From: Xenorhabdus ishibashii
GTDB lineage: Bacteria; Pseudomonadota; Gammaproteobacteria; Enterobacterales; Enterobacteriaceae
Reading direction: 5' to 3'
Length of the DNA: 64,000 nucleotides
Assembly: GCF_002632755.1 (NCBI RefSeq)
Contig: NZ_NJAK01000001.1
Coordinates: 620,001 to 684,000, forward strand
The notes below the pieces were generated by a model. That model did no database searches. It had not been told where the DNA came from and saw only the letters and a program-made list of their open reading frames with translations. The first letter of the stretch is position 1. Every line of letters begins with the position of its first letter. The translations under genes and the position numbers were made by a program. Below, in pieces: positions 56,095-64,000 of this stretch.

Positions 56095-56592
56095 TTACAA
56101 CAAATAACTAAAAAATAGAGCAGCTAAATACAGGCCAACACCATAAGAAGTGTGTGCCATCAGGCTTCTTAACCTGGCTGTATTAGGGGCGGGTGTTTTA
56201 GATGCAGCAATCCCCATTCCCATACCTGGTTGCATAATGAAGAAAGGAGCAACTACAGTAACAATGCCGATAATTAAAGCCGGCAGAAAAGTGGGGTTTT
56301 TTGCCCAATCTACTCCATAAATGAGTAATAGTACGCCCGCAAAAATGATCCCAATCAAATAGTGGGCAAACCAACCAATTCCGGTTTCACCTTTCACTGG
56401 CTCAGCTTGTAGAATGGTTGTATGGATAAATTTCCCTCTGGGAATATGCCCAATCCAGCGCCCTACCATGCTATAGTTCAGCGAGGGAATGCCGAAACAC
56501 CATTTTATGAAAACCGCCCAAAGATCCATAACAACCGTTGCACCAGCACCAATTAGTACAGAATAAACAATAAACTCCAATCCTTCATTCAT
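56095..56592 (-). CDS. DUF2938 integral membrane protein
   Basis: 165 residues with four to five hydrophobic helices (YSVLIGAGATVVMDLWAVFI, WFAHYLIGIIFAGVLLLIYG, LPALIIGIVTVVAPFFIMQPG, GLYLAALFFSYLL). The pattern PSLNYSMVGRWIGHIPRGKF is that of DUF2938. The function is unknown; members often lie beside ArsR-type or redox regulators, as here. It is divergent from the ArsR-rhodanese gene across 131 bp, so it is probably under its control. Confidence 0.8.
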   Translation of the reverse strand: MNEGLEFIVYSVLIGAGATVVMDLWAVFIKWCFGIPSLNYSMVGRWIGHIPRGKFIHTTILQAEPVKGETGIGWFAHYLIGIIFAGVLLLIYGVDWAKNPTFLPALIIGIVTVVAPFFIMQPGMGMGIAASKTPAPNTARLRSLMAHTSYGVGLYLAALFFSYLL

Positions 56593-56723
56593 CTGTTGCG
56601 ATCCTCCGAATTGTGGCTATCTATTAATGGTCAATCAGTGAGTACTCGAAATGCCTGAAAAACTTTGATACCATGATAATCAATTAAATTATTGAATATA
56701 ATAATGCTGGAAGTAGAAAGTCA

Positions 56724-57365
56724 ATGTTTGATAAAGAAATTCTTGTTGAGATTGCGGAAATTGCTAAAGTGTTGGGAAATTCCCATCGGCTGATATTGCT
56801 TGAGTGTCTGATAGATACTGAACAATCGGTGGAAAATTTGTCGGAGCTTTCCGGCCTGTCGATTGCCAATACTTCCCAGCATCTCCAGCATCTCAAACGG
56901 GCGGGCTTGCTCCAGTCCCGTAAATCAGGCAAGCATGTGTTTTATCGTCGGAGTGAAGGGCCTGTCATAGCGGTTATCGCTGCACTCCAGCAATATGCCG
57001 AATTTAACCGCAAAGAAATGCGTAGATTGATCGATGATTCGAGTAATCAGGAAGCCGTTTCGTGGGAAGAACTGCTGGAGAGGCTCAAAGCTAAGAGTAT
57101 GACTTTACTCGATGTCAGACCAAAAGAGGAGTTTGAGCAGGGGCATTTACCCGATGCCATTAATATTCCTGTCGATGAGCTGGAGAACAGGCTGGATGAA
57201 CTGGCATCTAATAAGGAATTGATCGCCTATTGTCGTGGCCCTTACTGCGTACTTTCTGCCAATGCCCTTGAATTGCTTCATGCTAAAGGAATCCAAGCCC
57301 GTCGGTTTAAAAAAGGATTTTCAGGTTGGAAAGAGGCTGGGATGCGAATCGAGACAAAGTCTTAA
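56724..57365 (+). CDS. ArsR-family regulator fused to a rhodanese domain
   Basis: 213 residues. Residues 1-90: winged helix-turn-helix of ArsR type (HRLILLECLIDTEQSVENL, ISQHLQHLKRAGLL style). Residues about 110-210: rhodanese domain with MTLLDVRPKEEFEQGHLPDAINIP and the active-site loop CRGPYC, so a sulfur-accepting Cys is present. The ArsR part lacks an ELCVCDL metal box, so it probably senses sulfur or redox signals through the rhodanese domain. The likely target is the divergent DUF2938 gene. Confidence 0.85.
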   Translation: MFDKEILVEIAEIAKVLGNSHRLILLECLIDTEQSVENLSELSGLSIANTSQHLQHLKRAGLLQSRKSGKHVFYRRSEGPVIAVIAALQQYAEFNRKEMRRLIDDSSNQEAVSWEELLERLKAKSMTLLDVRPKEEFEQGHLPDAINIPVDELENRLDELASNKELIAYCRGPYCVLSANALELLHAKGIQARRFKKGFSGWKEAGMRIETKS

Positions 57366-57372
57366 TAAATAA

Positions 57373-57634
<262 letters not shown>

Positions 57635-57638
<4 letters not shown>

Positions 57639-58210
57639 CGACGTGCACTTTTTGGCCTGAATGCGGCTACAATGCGTTCATCCGTTTCCACATAAGGGCC
57701 ATCCAGCAATTGGATACAGTAAGGAACACTGGCGAAAATTCCCGCTACCAACACTTTGCCATTTTCGCCTTTTAATCCTTCTAATGTTTCGGCGATGGCT
57801 TTCGGTTGTCCGGGAAGGTTTAGAATCAGCGCTTGATTGCGGATCACACCAACTTGTCGTGACAGAATGGCTGTTGGTACAAATTGAAGGCTGATTTGGC
57901 GCATTTGTTCCCCAAATCCTGGCATTTCACGATCAGCAATTGCCAGCGTTGCATCCGGTGTTACATCGCGACGTGCTGGTCCTGTTCCCCCAGTAGTTAG
58001 TACCAGATGGCATCCCAATTCATCAACCAATTCACACAATGTTTGTTCAATCAGGATTTGCTCATCAGGGATCAGACGGGTTTCTACGTTAAAAGGTGTG
58101 GTAATCGCTTTTTTCAACCATGTTTCCAGTGCGGGCAGCCCTTTATCCTGATAAACGCCATTTGAAGCACGATCAGAAACAGACACCAGGCCAATGCGCA
58201 ATACATTCAT
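57635..58210 (-). CDS. mogA: MogA, molybdopterin adenylyltransferase
   Basis: 191 residues (E. coli: 195). Signature VLTTGGTGPARRDVTPDAT (about residues 70-88), then MPGFGEQMRQISL and LPGQPKAIAETL. It adenylates molybdopterin before metal insertion in molybdenum cofactor synthesis. The N-terminal VLRIGLVSVSDRASNG is standard. It is a single gene; its 3' end touches the glucosidase remnant. Confidence 0.94.
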
Positions 58211-58839
58211 GCAAACCTCAATTAATTATAAGAATAGGTAAATAATAAAATTTGTTGGCTGCAACTTGAAATTTATTGAATATAAGTTATAGCTGAGTCG
58301 ATGGTAACATGCCCCCAACTTCGTTGCAGTGTAATAATATTTCTACTATCCACCTATATGTCACCTATACAAGAGAATCTATCCTGGAAAGGCTCCGGCA
58401 ACTTGTTAATGTTATACCCTCTGTTTCCTTTTACAGAAAATATATTCTGCTTTCTAACGCTGCCACTATAGAGTCTCGTCTGGGAAATTGAGTGGTGTGT
58501 GACCCATGGGACAGCCAGGTCTATCCAATCGCCCTTTATGACAGCAAGATCCCATTTAGAGGAGGATTAATTTTATACTACCGTTATGTATGAAAATGCT
58601 CTTCCTCCCCCTTCTCCCTGACACAGAAAAATAATTATTACTAAAACACAAAGCCGATCACATTTACGCAACAAATTGTCATCTTTTATCGAAAAGTACC
58701 AGCAAATCCTCCGAAAGTCTCTTCAAGAGGAGCCGTTTAGTCGCTTCAATCAAACAATGAAAGAAACATAAAATTAACACCTGTTCCCCATGTGGATAAC
58801 AAACCCAAATAAGGGAACTTCTTGGAGTATGAGGTTGCT
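58211..58839. other. 629-bp region upstream of hpaBC, no gene
   Basis: A 60-codon frame at 58309-58491 has neither ribosome site nor family resemblance. A short inverted repeat (CTCTTCAAGAGG) is at 58719-58730. The leader probably holds the control site for hpaB, but no near-consensus promoter is obvious to me. Confidence 0.5.
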
Positions 58840-60402
58840 ATGAGACTAGAAAATTTGCGTACTGATCATAAACGCCCATTAACCAGTAAAGAATATCTGA
58901 GTTCACTTCAGGATAGCCGCGAAATTTACATCTATGGTGAACGGGTTAAAGATGTCACAACACATCCGGCTTTCCGCAATGCGGCTGCTTCAATTGGTCA
59001 ACTGTATGATGCCCTTCATGCCCCAGAAACCCGCGATGTACTCTGTTGGGATACCGATACTGGAAGTGGTGGCTACACACATAAATTCTTCCGTTTCGCC
59101 ACCAGCGCCGATGATATCCGCCAGCAGCGTGATGCCATTGCCGAATGGTCACGCCTGACCTACGGTTGGATGGGACGCTCACCCGATTATAAAGCTGCAT
59201 TCTGCTGCTCATTGGGGGCTTATCCTGAATATTATGGGCAATTCGCTGACAATGCTCGCATCTGGTATAAGCGCATTCAGGAAAGCTGCATCTATTTCAA
59301 CCATGCAATTGTTAATCCACCGATTGATCGCCATAAGCCAGCCGATCAGGTCAAAGATGTTTTTATCAAGATAGAAAAAGAGACAGATGCCGGAATTATT
59401 GTCAGTGGAGCTAAAGTCGTCGCCACCAATTCAGCCCTGACTCACTATAATTTCATTGGTTTTGGCTCTGCACAGGTTATCGGGGATAATCCTGATTTTG
59501 CCCTTATGTTTGTTGCACCAATGGATGCTGATGGTGTGAAATTAATTTCCCGCGCTTCTTATGAATTGGTAGCTGGTGCTACTGGCTCACCTTTTGATTA
59601 CCCCCTTTCCAGTCGGTTTGATGAAAATGACGCCATTCTGGTGATGGATAAGGTATTAATTCCGTGGGAAAACGTGTTAATTTATCGCGATTTTGATCGA
59701 GCCCGTAATTGGGCGGTGCAAAGTGGTTTTGCGCGGCTATTCCCCATGCAAGCCTGTGTACGCCTTGCCGTTAAGCTGGATTTCATTACGGCACTGTTGC
59801 AAAAAAGCCTTGAATGCACTGGCGTGGTGGAGTTCCGCGGTGTTCAGGCCGATTTGGGAGAGGTCGTTGCATGGCGCAATCTGTTCTGGTCACTGACAGA
59901 TGCGATGTGGGCAGAAGCCAAGCCGTGGGAAAATGGTGCTTATCTGCCCGATACTCAGGCGATTCAGACTTATCGCGTGATGGCTCCCATGGCTTACACA
60001 AAAATCAAGAATATTATTGAAAGCAATGTCACCAGCGGCTTGATTTATCTGCCATCCAGTGTACGTGACATGAATAATCCTGAGATCAATAAGTATCTTG
60101 AAAAGTATGTCCGTGGATCTAATGGTATTGACCATGTGGAACGGATCAAGATTTTGAAATTAATGTGGGATGCCATTGGCAGTGAGTTCGGCGGTCGCCA
60201 TGAATTATACGAAATCAATTATGCCGGTAGTCAGGACGAAATTCGCCTGCAATGTCTGCGTCACGCCTATGGCTCCGGCAATATGAAGAAAATGACAGAA
60301 TTGGTGGATCGCTGTCTTTCTGACTATGATGTGAATGGCTGGACCAGCCCCCACTTACATAATAACTGTGATATTAACCTGTTAGATAAGCTGCTGAAAT
60401 AA
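58840..60402 (+). CDS. hpaB: HpaB, 4-hydroxyphenylacetate 3-monooxygenase, oxygenase component
   Basis: 520 residues from ATG 58840, equal to E. coli HpaB; six codons upstream are not homologous. FADH2-using flavin monooxygenase of the acyl-CoA dehydrogenase fold: RSPDYKAAFCCSLGAYPEYY, HAIVNPPIDRHKP, GSPFDYPLSSRFDENDAILVMD (shown in part) and the C-terminal HLHNNCDINLLDKLLK. It adds the ortho-hydroxyl to 4-HPA, giving homoprotocatechuate for HpaD. Its partners hpaD-F-H-I lie about 54-58 kb away. HpaC follows after 21 bp. Confidence 0.95.
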   Translation: MRLENLRTDHKRPLTSKEYLSSLQDSREIYIYGERVKDVTTHPAFRNAAASIGQLYDALHAPETRDVLCWDTDTGSGGYTHKFFRFATSADDIRQQRDAIAEWSRLTYGWMGRSPDYKAAFCCSLGAYPEYYGQFADNARIWYKRIQESCIYFNHAIVNPPIDRHKPADQVKDVFIKIEKETDAGIIVSGAKVVATNSALTHYNFIGFGSAQVIGDNPDFALMFVAPMDADGVKLISRASYELVAGATGSPFDYPLSSRFDENDAILVMDKVLIPWENVLIYRDFDRARNWAVQSGFARLFPMQACVRLAVKLDFITALLQKSLECTGVVEFRGVQADLGEVVAWRNLFWSLTDAMWAEAKPWENGAYLPDTQAIQTYRVMAPMAYTKIKNIIESNVTSGLIYLPSSVRDMNNPEINKYLEKYVRGSNGIDHVERIKILKLMWDAIGSEFGGRHELYEINYAGSQDEIRLQCLRHAYGSGNMKKMTELVDRCLSDYDVNGWTSPHLHNNCDINLLDKLLK

Positions 60403-60423
60403 TTCAGTAGCGGGAGGCCTATT

Positions 60424-60942
60424 ATGTCTGTAGAAAATAAACACCGCTTGCGTTTCAGGGATGCGATGGCAAGCCTTTCTGCTGCGGTGAATATCATCAC
60501 CACGGATGGTTCTGCGGGGCGCTGTGGTATGACTGCAACGGCGGTGTGCTCTGTGACAGATACGCCTCCGACTCTGATGGTATGTATTAATCGCAATAGC
60601 ACCATGAATCCGGTATTTCAGGAAAATGGCCATCTGTGTGTCAATATCCTGAATCATGAACAGGAATTGATGGCGCGCCATTTCGCTGGTATTACGGGTG
60701 TCAGCATGGAAGAGCGCTTTAAATGGGATATCTGGAAAACTGGCATACTGGGGCAACCCTTGTTGCAAGGGACACTCGCCAATTTAGAAGGATGTATCAA
60801 GCAAGTGCAGGAAGTCGGCACTCACTATGTATATCTAGTAGAAATAAAACAGATTATTGTTCGTGAAGAAGGTCATGGGCTTATTTACTTTAAGCGCGAT
60901 TTTCATCCAGTGATGGATAAAAGCATAGCTACCGTTGTTTAA
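60424..60942 (+). CDS. hpaC: HpaC, flavin reductase component of 4-HPA monooxygenase
   Basis: 172 residues (E. coli: 170). Flavin-reductase-like domain with VNIITTDGSAGRCGMTATAV, NRNSTMNPVF and a CVNILNHEQELMARHFAG block. It supplies FADH2 to HpaB with NADH. GGGAGG precedes the start. It is followed by a hairpin terminator, so hpaBC is a two-gene unit. Confidence 0.94.
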   Translation: MSVENKHRLRFRDAMASLSAAVNIITTDGSAGRCGMTATAVCSVTDTPPTLMVCINRNSTMNPVFQENGHLCVNILNHEQELMARHFAGITGVSMEERFKWDIWKTGILGQPLLQGTLANLEGCIKQVQEVGTHYVYLVEIKQIIVREEGHGLIYFKRDFHPVMDKSIATVV

Positions 60943-60990
60943 AAAAACGCATCAAAAACAATAACATTACAAACACAGCCTCCTAATATG

Positions 60991-61014
60991 AAGGTTCTTT
61001 AACAAAGAGCCTTT
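60991..61014 (+). terminator. Terminator after hpaC
   Basis: AAGGTTCTTT-(4 nt)-AAAGAGCCTT with one G-T pair, then TATCTCT. A moderate stem about 48 bp after the stop. Confidence 0.6.
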
Positions 61015-61539
61015 ATCTCTAAATTCTTAGCGATATCTTTTTAATTGCTATTTAATAGCTTTAGCACTGAATATCAGACGAAAATTTCAATTTAAAAATG
61101 CTCAATCTCATTTCAAAAATCGAAATAGACAACAAAATACATAATAAAAAATTAATATATAATCATCAGTAATTCTATTTACCCTCATTTTTACTTCATC
61201 TACCTATTTTCAATAAATAACAAACAGGGGAGGTTAAATGATAATCGAATTGATTTATTTGCGAGCACAAAACCGGCTTATTAATAATTTTTGATATTAA
61301 TTTAGTGAATATTCTGTCAGATCTGGTATTACTTTTTTTAGTTAGTGTGATCCATCGTTGAGAAGATACCATACCAGTATATTAACCTCCCCGCTTCACG
61401 GTCACCTTGAGTAAATAAACAAAATCACAACCAACGCGATACATTAAGCTAAAAATATGTTAACAACAGCGAAATTATCTGAATATATTTCTATCTAAAT
61501 GTATTGCTCATCTAATGATAGCTAACAGAGGCATTCACT
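61015..61539. other. 525-bp AT-rich leader of dtpB, no gene
   Basis: No coding frame on either strand. It is low in GC, with several A/T runs. A short piece GGGAGGTTAAATG at about 61,228 resembles a ribosome binding site with start, but the frame closes after 21 codons. It probably carries the dtpB promoter. Confidence 0.5.
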
Positions 61540-62994
61540 ATGAGTAAAACCGCTCCAGTCGGTTTATGGGATCAACCCAAACCTTTCTTTATGATATTTT
61601 TTGTAGAACTATGGGAACGATTTGGCTACTACGGCGTTCAAGGTATTCTGGCTGTTTACTTCGTTCAGCAACTTGGTTTTTCAGAAACACAATCATTTAT
61701 TACTTTTGGCGCATTTACGGCGCTGGTCTACGGGCTGATTTCCATCGGTGGTTATGTTGGTGATCATTTGCTGGGGACAAAAAGAACCATTGTTTTGGGT
61801 GCTATCATACTGGCGATAGGTTACTTCATGATTGGCCTTTCCATTATCAATCCTGAGCTGATTTTTTATGCTTTGGGAACCGTTGCTGTTGGTAATGGCC
61901 TTTTCAAAGCTAACCCCGCCAGTCTGCTGGCAAAATGTTACCAGCCGCAAGACCCGCGTTTGGATGGTGCATTTACGCTATTTTATATGTCCATCAACCT
62001 TGGCTCTCTGGTTTCCCTTTCTCTTGCCCCCGTCATTGCCGAGAAATATGGTTATGCCATCACCTATAATATCTGCGGTATCGGCCTGATTATTGCCCTG
62101 CTGGTTTATATCGCCTGCCGCCGTATGATACATAACATCGGTTCAGAGCCAGACCATGCTCCTTTGCGCTATATCACCTTGTTTTTGGTCTTAATCGGTA
62201 CAGTTGCAATGATTGGCATTTGTGCATGGTTATTGCGTAACATCAAAATTGCCAATATTGCCCTTATGGCGATCTCAACCATCGTTGTGGTGATTTTCTT
62301 CTGGCAGGCATTCAAACAGGACAGAGTTGGCCGCAATAAAATGCTTGTGGCCTTTATTCTGATGCTTCAGGCTATCGTATTCTTTATCCTGTATAACCAG
62401 ATGCCTACTTCCCTCAATTTTTTCGCCATCAACAATGTTCATCACCAGATTCTGGGTTTTAATATCAATCCCATCAGTTTTCAGGCACTGAACCCATTCT
62501 GGATCATCGTCGTCAGCCCTATCCTGGCCGTGGTTTACACTAAGCTAGGTAATAAGGGTAAAGATTTTTCCATGCCAACAAAATTCACCTGCGGCATGTT
62601 CTTGTGTTCTCTGGGATTCCTGACGGCAGCAGCTTCTGGTTTCTTTGCTGATGGGCATGGTATTACCTCTCCGTGGTTTATCGTGCTGGTGTACCTGTTC
62701 CAGAGCATCGGAGAGTTAATGATCAGTGCATTGGGACTGGCAATGGTAGCAACGTTTGTTCCCAGCTATCTGACGGGTTTTATTCTGGGTATGTGGTTCT
62801 TGTCACAAGCCGCCGCATCAGTGTTGGGTAGTTATGTCGCAACCTTTACAGCCGCACCAGAAGGTGTGACTGACCCACTGCAAACCCTGCCACTTTATAC
62901 CAGCGTATTTAGTAAGATCGGGATTGCCACTTTGATTGTTGCCGTGATTATGGCCTTTATGGTGCCGTGGCTGAATAAGATTATGAAAGCGTAA
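61540..62994 (+). CDS. dtpB: DtpB, proton-dependent di/tripeptide transporter
   Basis: 484 residues, about 14 membrane helices, POT/PTR2 family. The signature [12 protein letters not shown] (E-x-x-E-R-F) opens helix 1, and [17 protein letters not shown] and [19 protein letters not shown] form the second family block. The sequence tracks E. coli DtpB (YhiP) more closely than DtpA, for example [20 protein letters not shown] and [12 protein letters not shown]. It imports peptides, probably relevant to growth in protein-rich insect tissue. Confidence 0.92.
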   Translation: MSKTAPVGLWDQPKPFFMIFFVELWERFGYYGVQGILAVYFVQQLGFSETQSFITFGAFTALVYGLISIGGYVGDHLLGTKRTIVLGAIILAIGYFMIGLSIINPELIFYALGTVAVGNGLFKANPASLLAKCYQPQDPRLDGAFTLFYMSINLGSLVSLSLAPVIAEKYGYAITYNICGIGLIIALLVYIACRRMIHNIGSEPDHAPLRYITLFLVLIGTVAMIGICAWLLRNIKIANIALMAISTIVVVIFFWQAFKQDRVGRNKMLVAFILMLQAIVFFILYNQMPTSLNFFAINNVHHQILGFNINPISFQALNPFWIIVVSPILAVVYTKLGNKGKDFSMPTKFTCGMFLCSLGFLTAAASGFFADGHGITSPWFIVLVYLFQSIGELMISALGLAMVATFVPSYLTGFILGMWFLSQAAASVLGSYVATFTAAPEGVTDPLQTLPLYTSVFSKIGIATLIVAVIMAFMVPWLNKIMKA

Positions 62995-63021
62995 TTTATC
63001 TGGCACTTATGAATTGAACAA

Positions 63022-63093
63022 TTTTCCGCTCGTTGATAAGTCAAATAACGAGCGGAAAAGCTGGCTAATTCACAAAGAATTTAGCCAGCTTTT
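63022..63093. terminator. Two back-to-back hairpins between dtpB and fbaA
   Basis: Hairpin 1: TTTTCCGCTCGTT-(12 nt)-AACGAGCGGAAAA (63022-63059), a perfect 13-bp stem. Hairpin 2: GCTGGCTAA-(12 nt)-TTAGCCAGC with AAAA before and TTTT after (63056-63093). Both work in either direction and separate the convergent genes. Confidence 0.85.
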
Positions 63094-63115
63094 ACACTAT
63101 CTGAATGATAATTTC

Positions 63116-64000
63116 TTACAGTACATCAACTGCGTTCAGCTCTTTAAAAGCCTGTTCCAGACGAACAACCATGGAAGCCTGAGCAGCACGCAGCCAAACA
63201 CGTGGATCGTAGAACTTCTTGTTAGGCTTATCTGCCCCTTCAGGGTTACCTAACTGGCCTTGCAGGTAGCCTTCGTTCTTTTTGTAGTAATTCAGGATAC
63301 CCTCCCAGGTTGCCCATTGAGTATCGGTATCGATATTCATTTTCACGACCCCGTAACTCACTGCTTCCTGAATCTCTTCTGCAGTAGAGCCAGAACCACC
63401 GTGGAAGACAAAATCCAGACTGTTGTGTGGCAGGTTGAATTTTTCAGAAACGTAGTCCTGTGAATTGCGCAGAATTTTTGGCGTCAGTTTAACGTTGCCT
63501 GGTTTATATACACCATGAACGTTACCGAAAGAAGCCGCGATGGTGAAACGCGGGCTGATAGCGTTCAGTTTCTCATACGCATAAGCCACATCTTCTGGCT
63601 GTGTGTACAGGGAAGAGCTGTCCAGATGGGAATTATCAACACCATCTTCTTCACCACCAGTACAACCCAGTTCGATTTCCAGTGTCATGTCGATTTTCGC
63701 CATACGTGCCAGATATTGGCTGCAAATCTCGATATTTTCTTCCAGAGATTCTTCTGACAGGTCGATCATGTGAGAGGAGAACAGAGGTTTGCCCGTTTGC
63801 GCGTAGTGTTTCTCACCCGCTTCCAGCAAGCCGTCGATCCATGGCAGTAGTTTACGTGCACAATGGTCGGTATGCAGGATAACAGGCACGCCATAATGCT
63901 CTGCCATCTGGTGAACATGGTGAGCACCAGAAATTGCACCGATAATCGCTGCTTGCTGACCTTCTGCTTTCATACCTTTACCGGCAATGAAAGAAGCACC
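63116..64000 (-). CDS. fbaA: FbaA, class II fructose-bisphosphate aldolase (5' end outside the window)
   Basis: 295 codons are present and the frame stays open to the edge, so the N-terminus lies beyond the window. Zinc-site motif ILHTDHCARKLLPW, catalytic-loop ELGCTGGEEDG, and VFHGGSGSTAEEI plus NIDTDTQWA from the second half are all typical. It cleaves fructose-1,6-bisphosphate in glycolysis. Codon use suggests strong expression. The end LEQAFKELNAVDVL matches the family. Confidence 0.95.
   Translation of the reverse strand, partial: GASFIAGKGMKAEGQQAAIIGAISGAHHVHQMAEHYGVPVILHTDHCARKLLPWIDGLLEAGEKHYAQTGKPLFSSHMIDLSEESLEENIEICSQYLARMAKIDMTLEIELGCTGGEEDGVDNSHLDSSSLYTQPEDVAYAYEKLNAISPRFTIAASFGNVHGVYKPGNVKLTPKILRNSQDYVSEKFNLPHNSLDFVFHGGSGSTAEEIQEAVSYGVVKMNIDTDTQWATWEGILNYYKKNEGYLQGQLGNPEGADKPNKKFYDPRVWLRAAQASMVVRLEQAFKELNAVDVL

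Noticed and set aside
58309..58491. 60-codon frame upstream of hpaB
   Set aside because: No ribosome binding site, no recognisable family, and it lies in a leader region.
58645..58672. CRP site before hpaB (GATCACATTT half)
   Set aside because: Only one half-site fits; the partner half is poor.

Overview
The window reads as chromosome of an entomopathogenic enterobacterium, most likely Xenorhabdus (Photorhabdus is the alternative). Two things point there: a rhabduscin-type isonitrile locus (isnA, isnB and a glycosyltransferase) and a P2-like phage tail cluster without capsid genes, which matches the R-type tailocin (xenorhabdicin) organisation known from that genus. The housekeeping genes (dtpB, fbaA, mogA, ecotin, prp operon) are enterobacterial and the intergenic DNA is AT-rich.

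Layout. 1-7.1 kb: 4-hydroxyphenylacetate (4-HPA) meta-cleavage operon hpaE'-D-F-gabD-H-I-X-A, with a succinate semialdehyde dehydrogenase inserted in it. 7.2-10.0 kb: two identical inverted IS1-family copies around a GNAT gene, a truncated GNAT paralog and MITE-like repeats. 10.2-16.9 kb: acyl-CoA ligase, SDR, queH, an AraC regulator, a membrane-anchored bactofilin and a RimJ/L-type acetyltransferase. 16.9-35.7 kb: P2/186-like element with repressor CI, early promoter, replication initiator A, a LexA box, tail gene X, spanins, V-W-J-I-H, an inverted alternative fibre cassette, FI-FII-E/E'-T-U-D and ogr. Integrase, capsid, terminase, holin, endolysin, R and S genes are absent. 35.7-43.6 kb: ydcH, eco, aqpZ, isnA-isnB-GT, yceI/yceJ and a GST. 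43.8-51.4 kb: propionate 2-methylcitrate operon prpBCDE with divergent prpR, a sigma-54 promoter and PrpR-box candidates. 51.4-58.2 kb: an unknown 404-residue protein, a PLP dehydratase, an SH3-repeat protein, TetR/DUF1348 with paired palindromic operators, a TA-flanked MITE, DUF2938, an ArsR-rhodanese fusion, a GH1 glucosidase pseudogene and mogA. 58.8-60.9 kb: hpaBC, the monooxygenase that feeds the pathway whose other genes lie about 52 kb away. 61.5-64 kb: dtpB and the 3' part of fbaA.

How it works together. HpaBC hydroxylates 4-HPA to homoprotocatechuate; HpaD, E, F, H and I degrade it to pyruvate and succinate semialdehyde, and the GabD-like enzyme makes succinate. The tail cluster should build a contractile particle. 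CI represses it, SOS may act through a LexA-controlled small gene, and Ogr should activate three late promoters that each carry a TGT-N12-ACA site. Fibre specificity looks switchable through two inverted 26-bp Gin/Hin-type crossover sites. The alternative fibre is frameshifted in a six-base G/C run and no invertase gene is in the window. The tape-measure gene carries 18 near-perfect 54-bp repeats, the most striking structure in the window.
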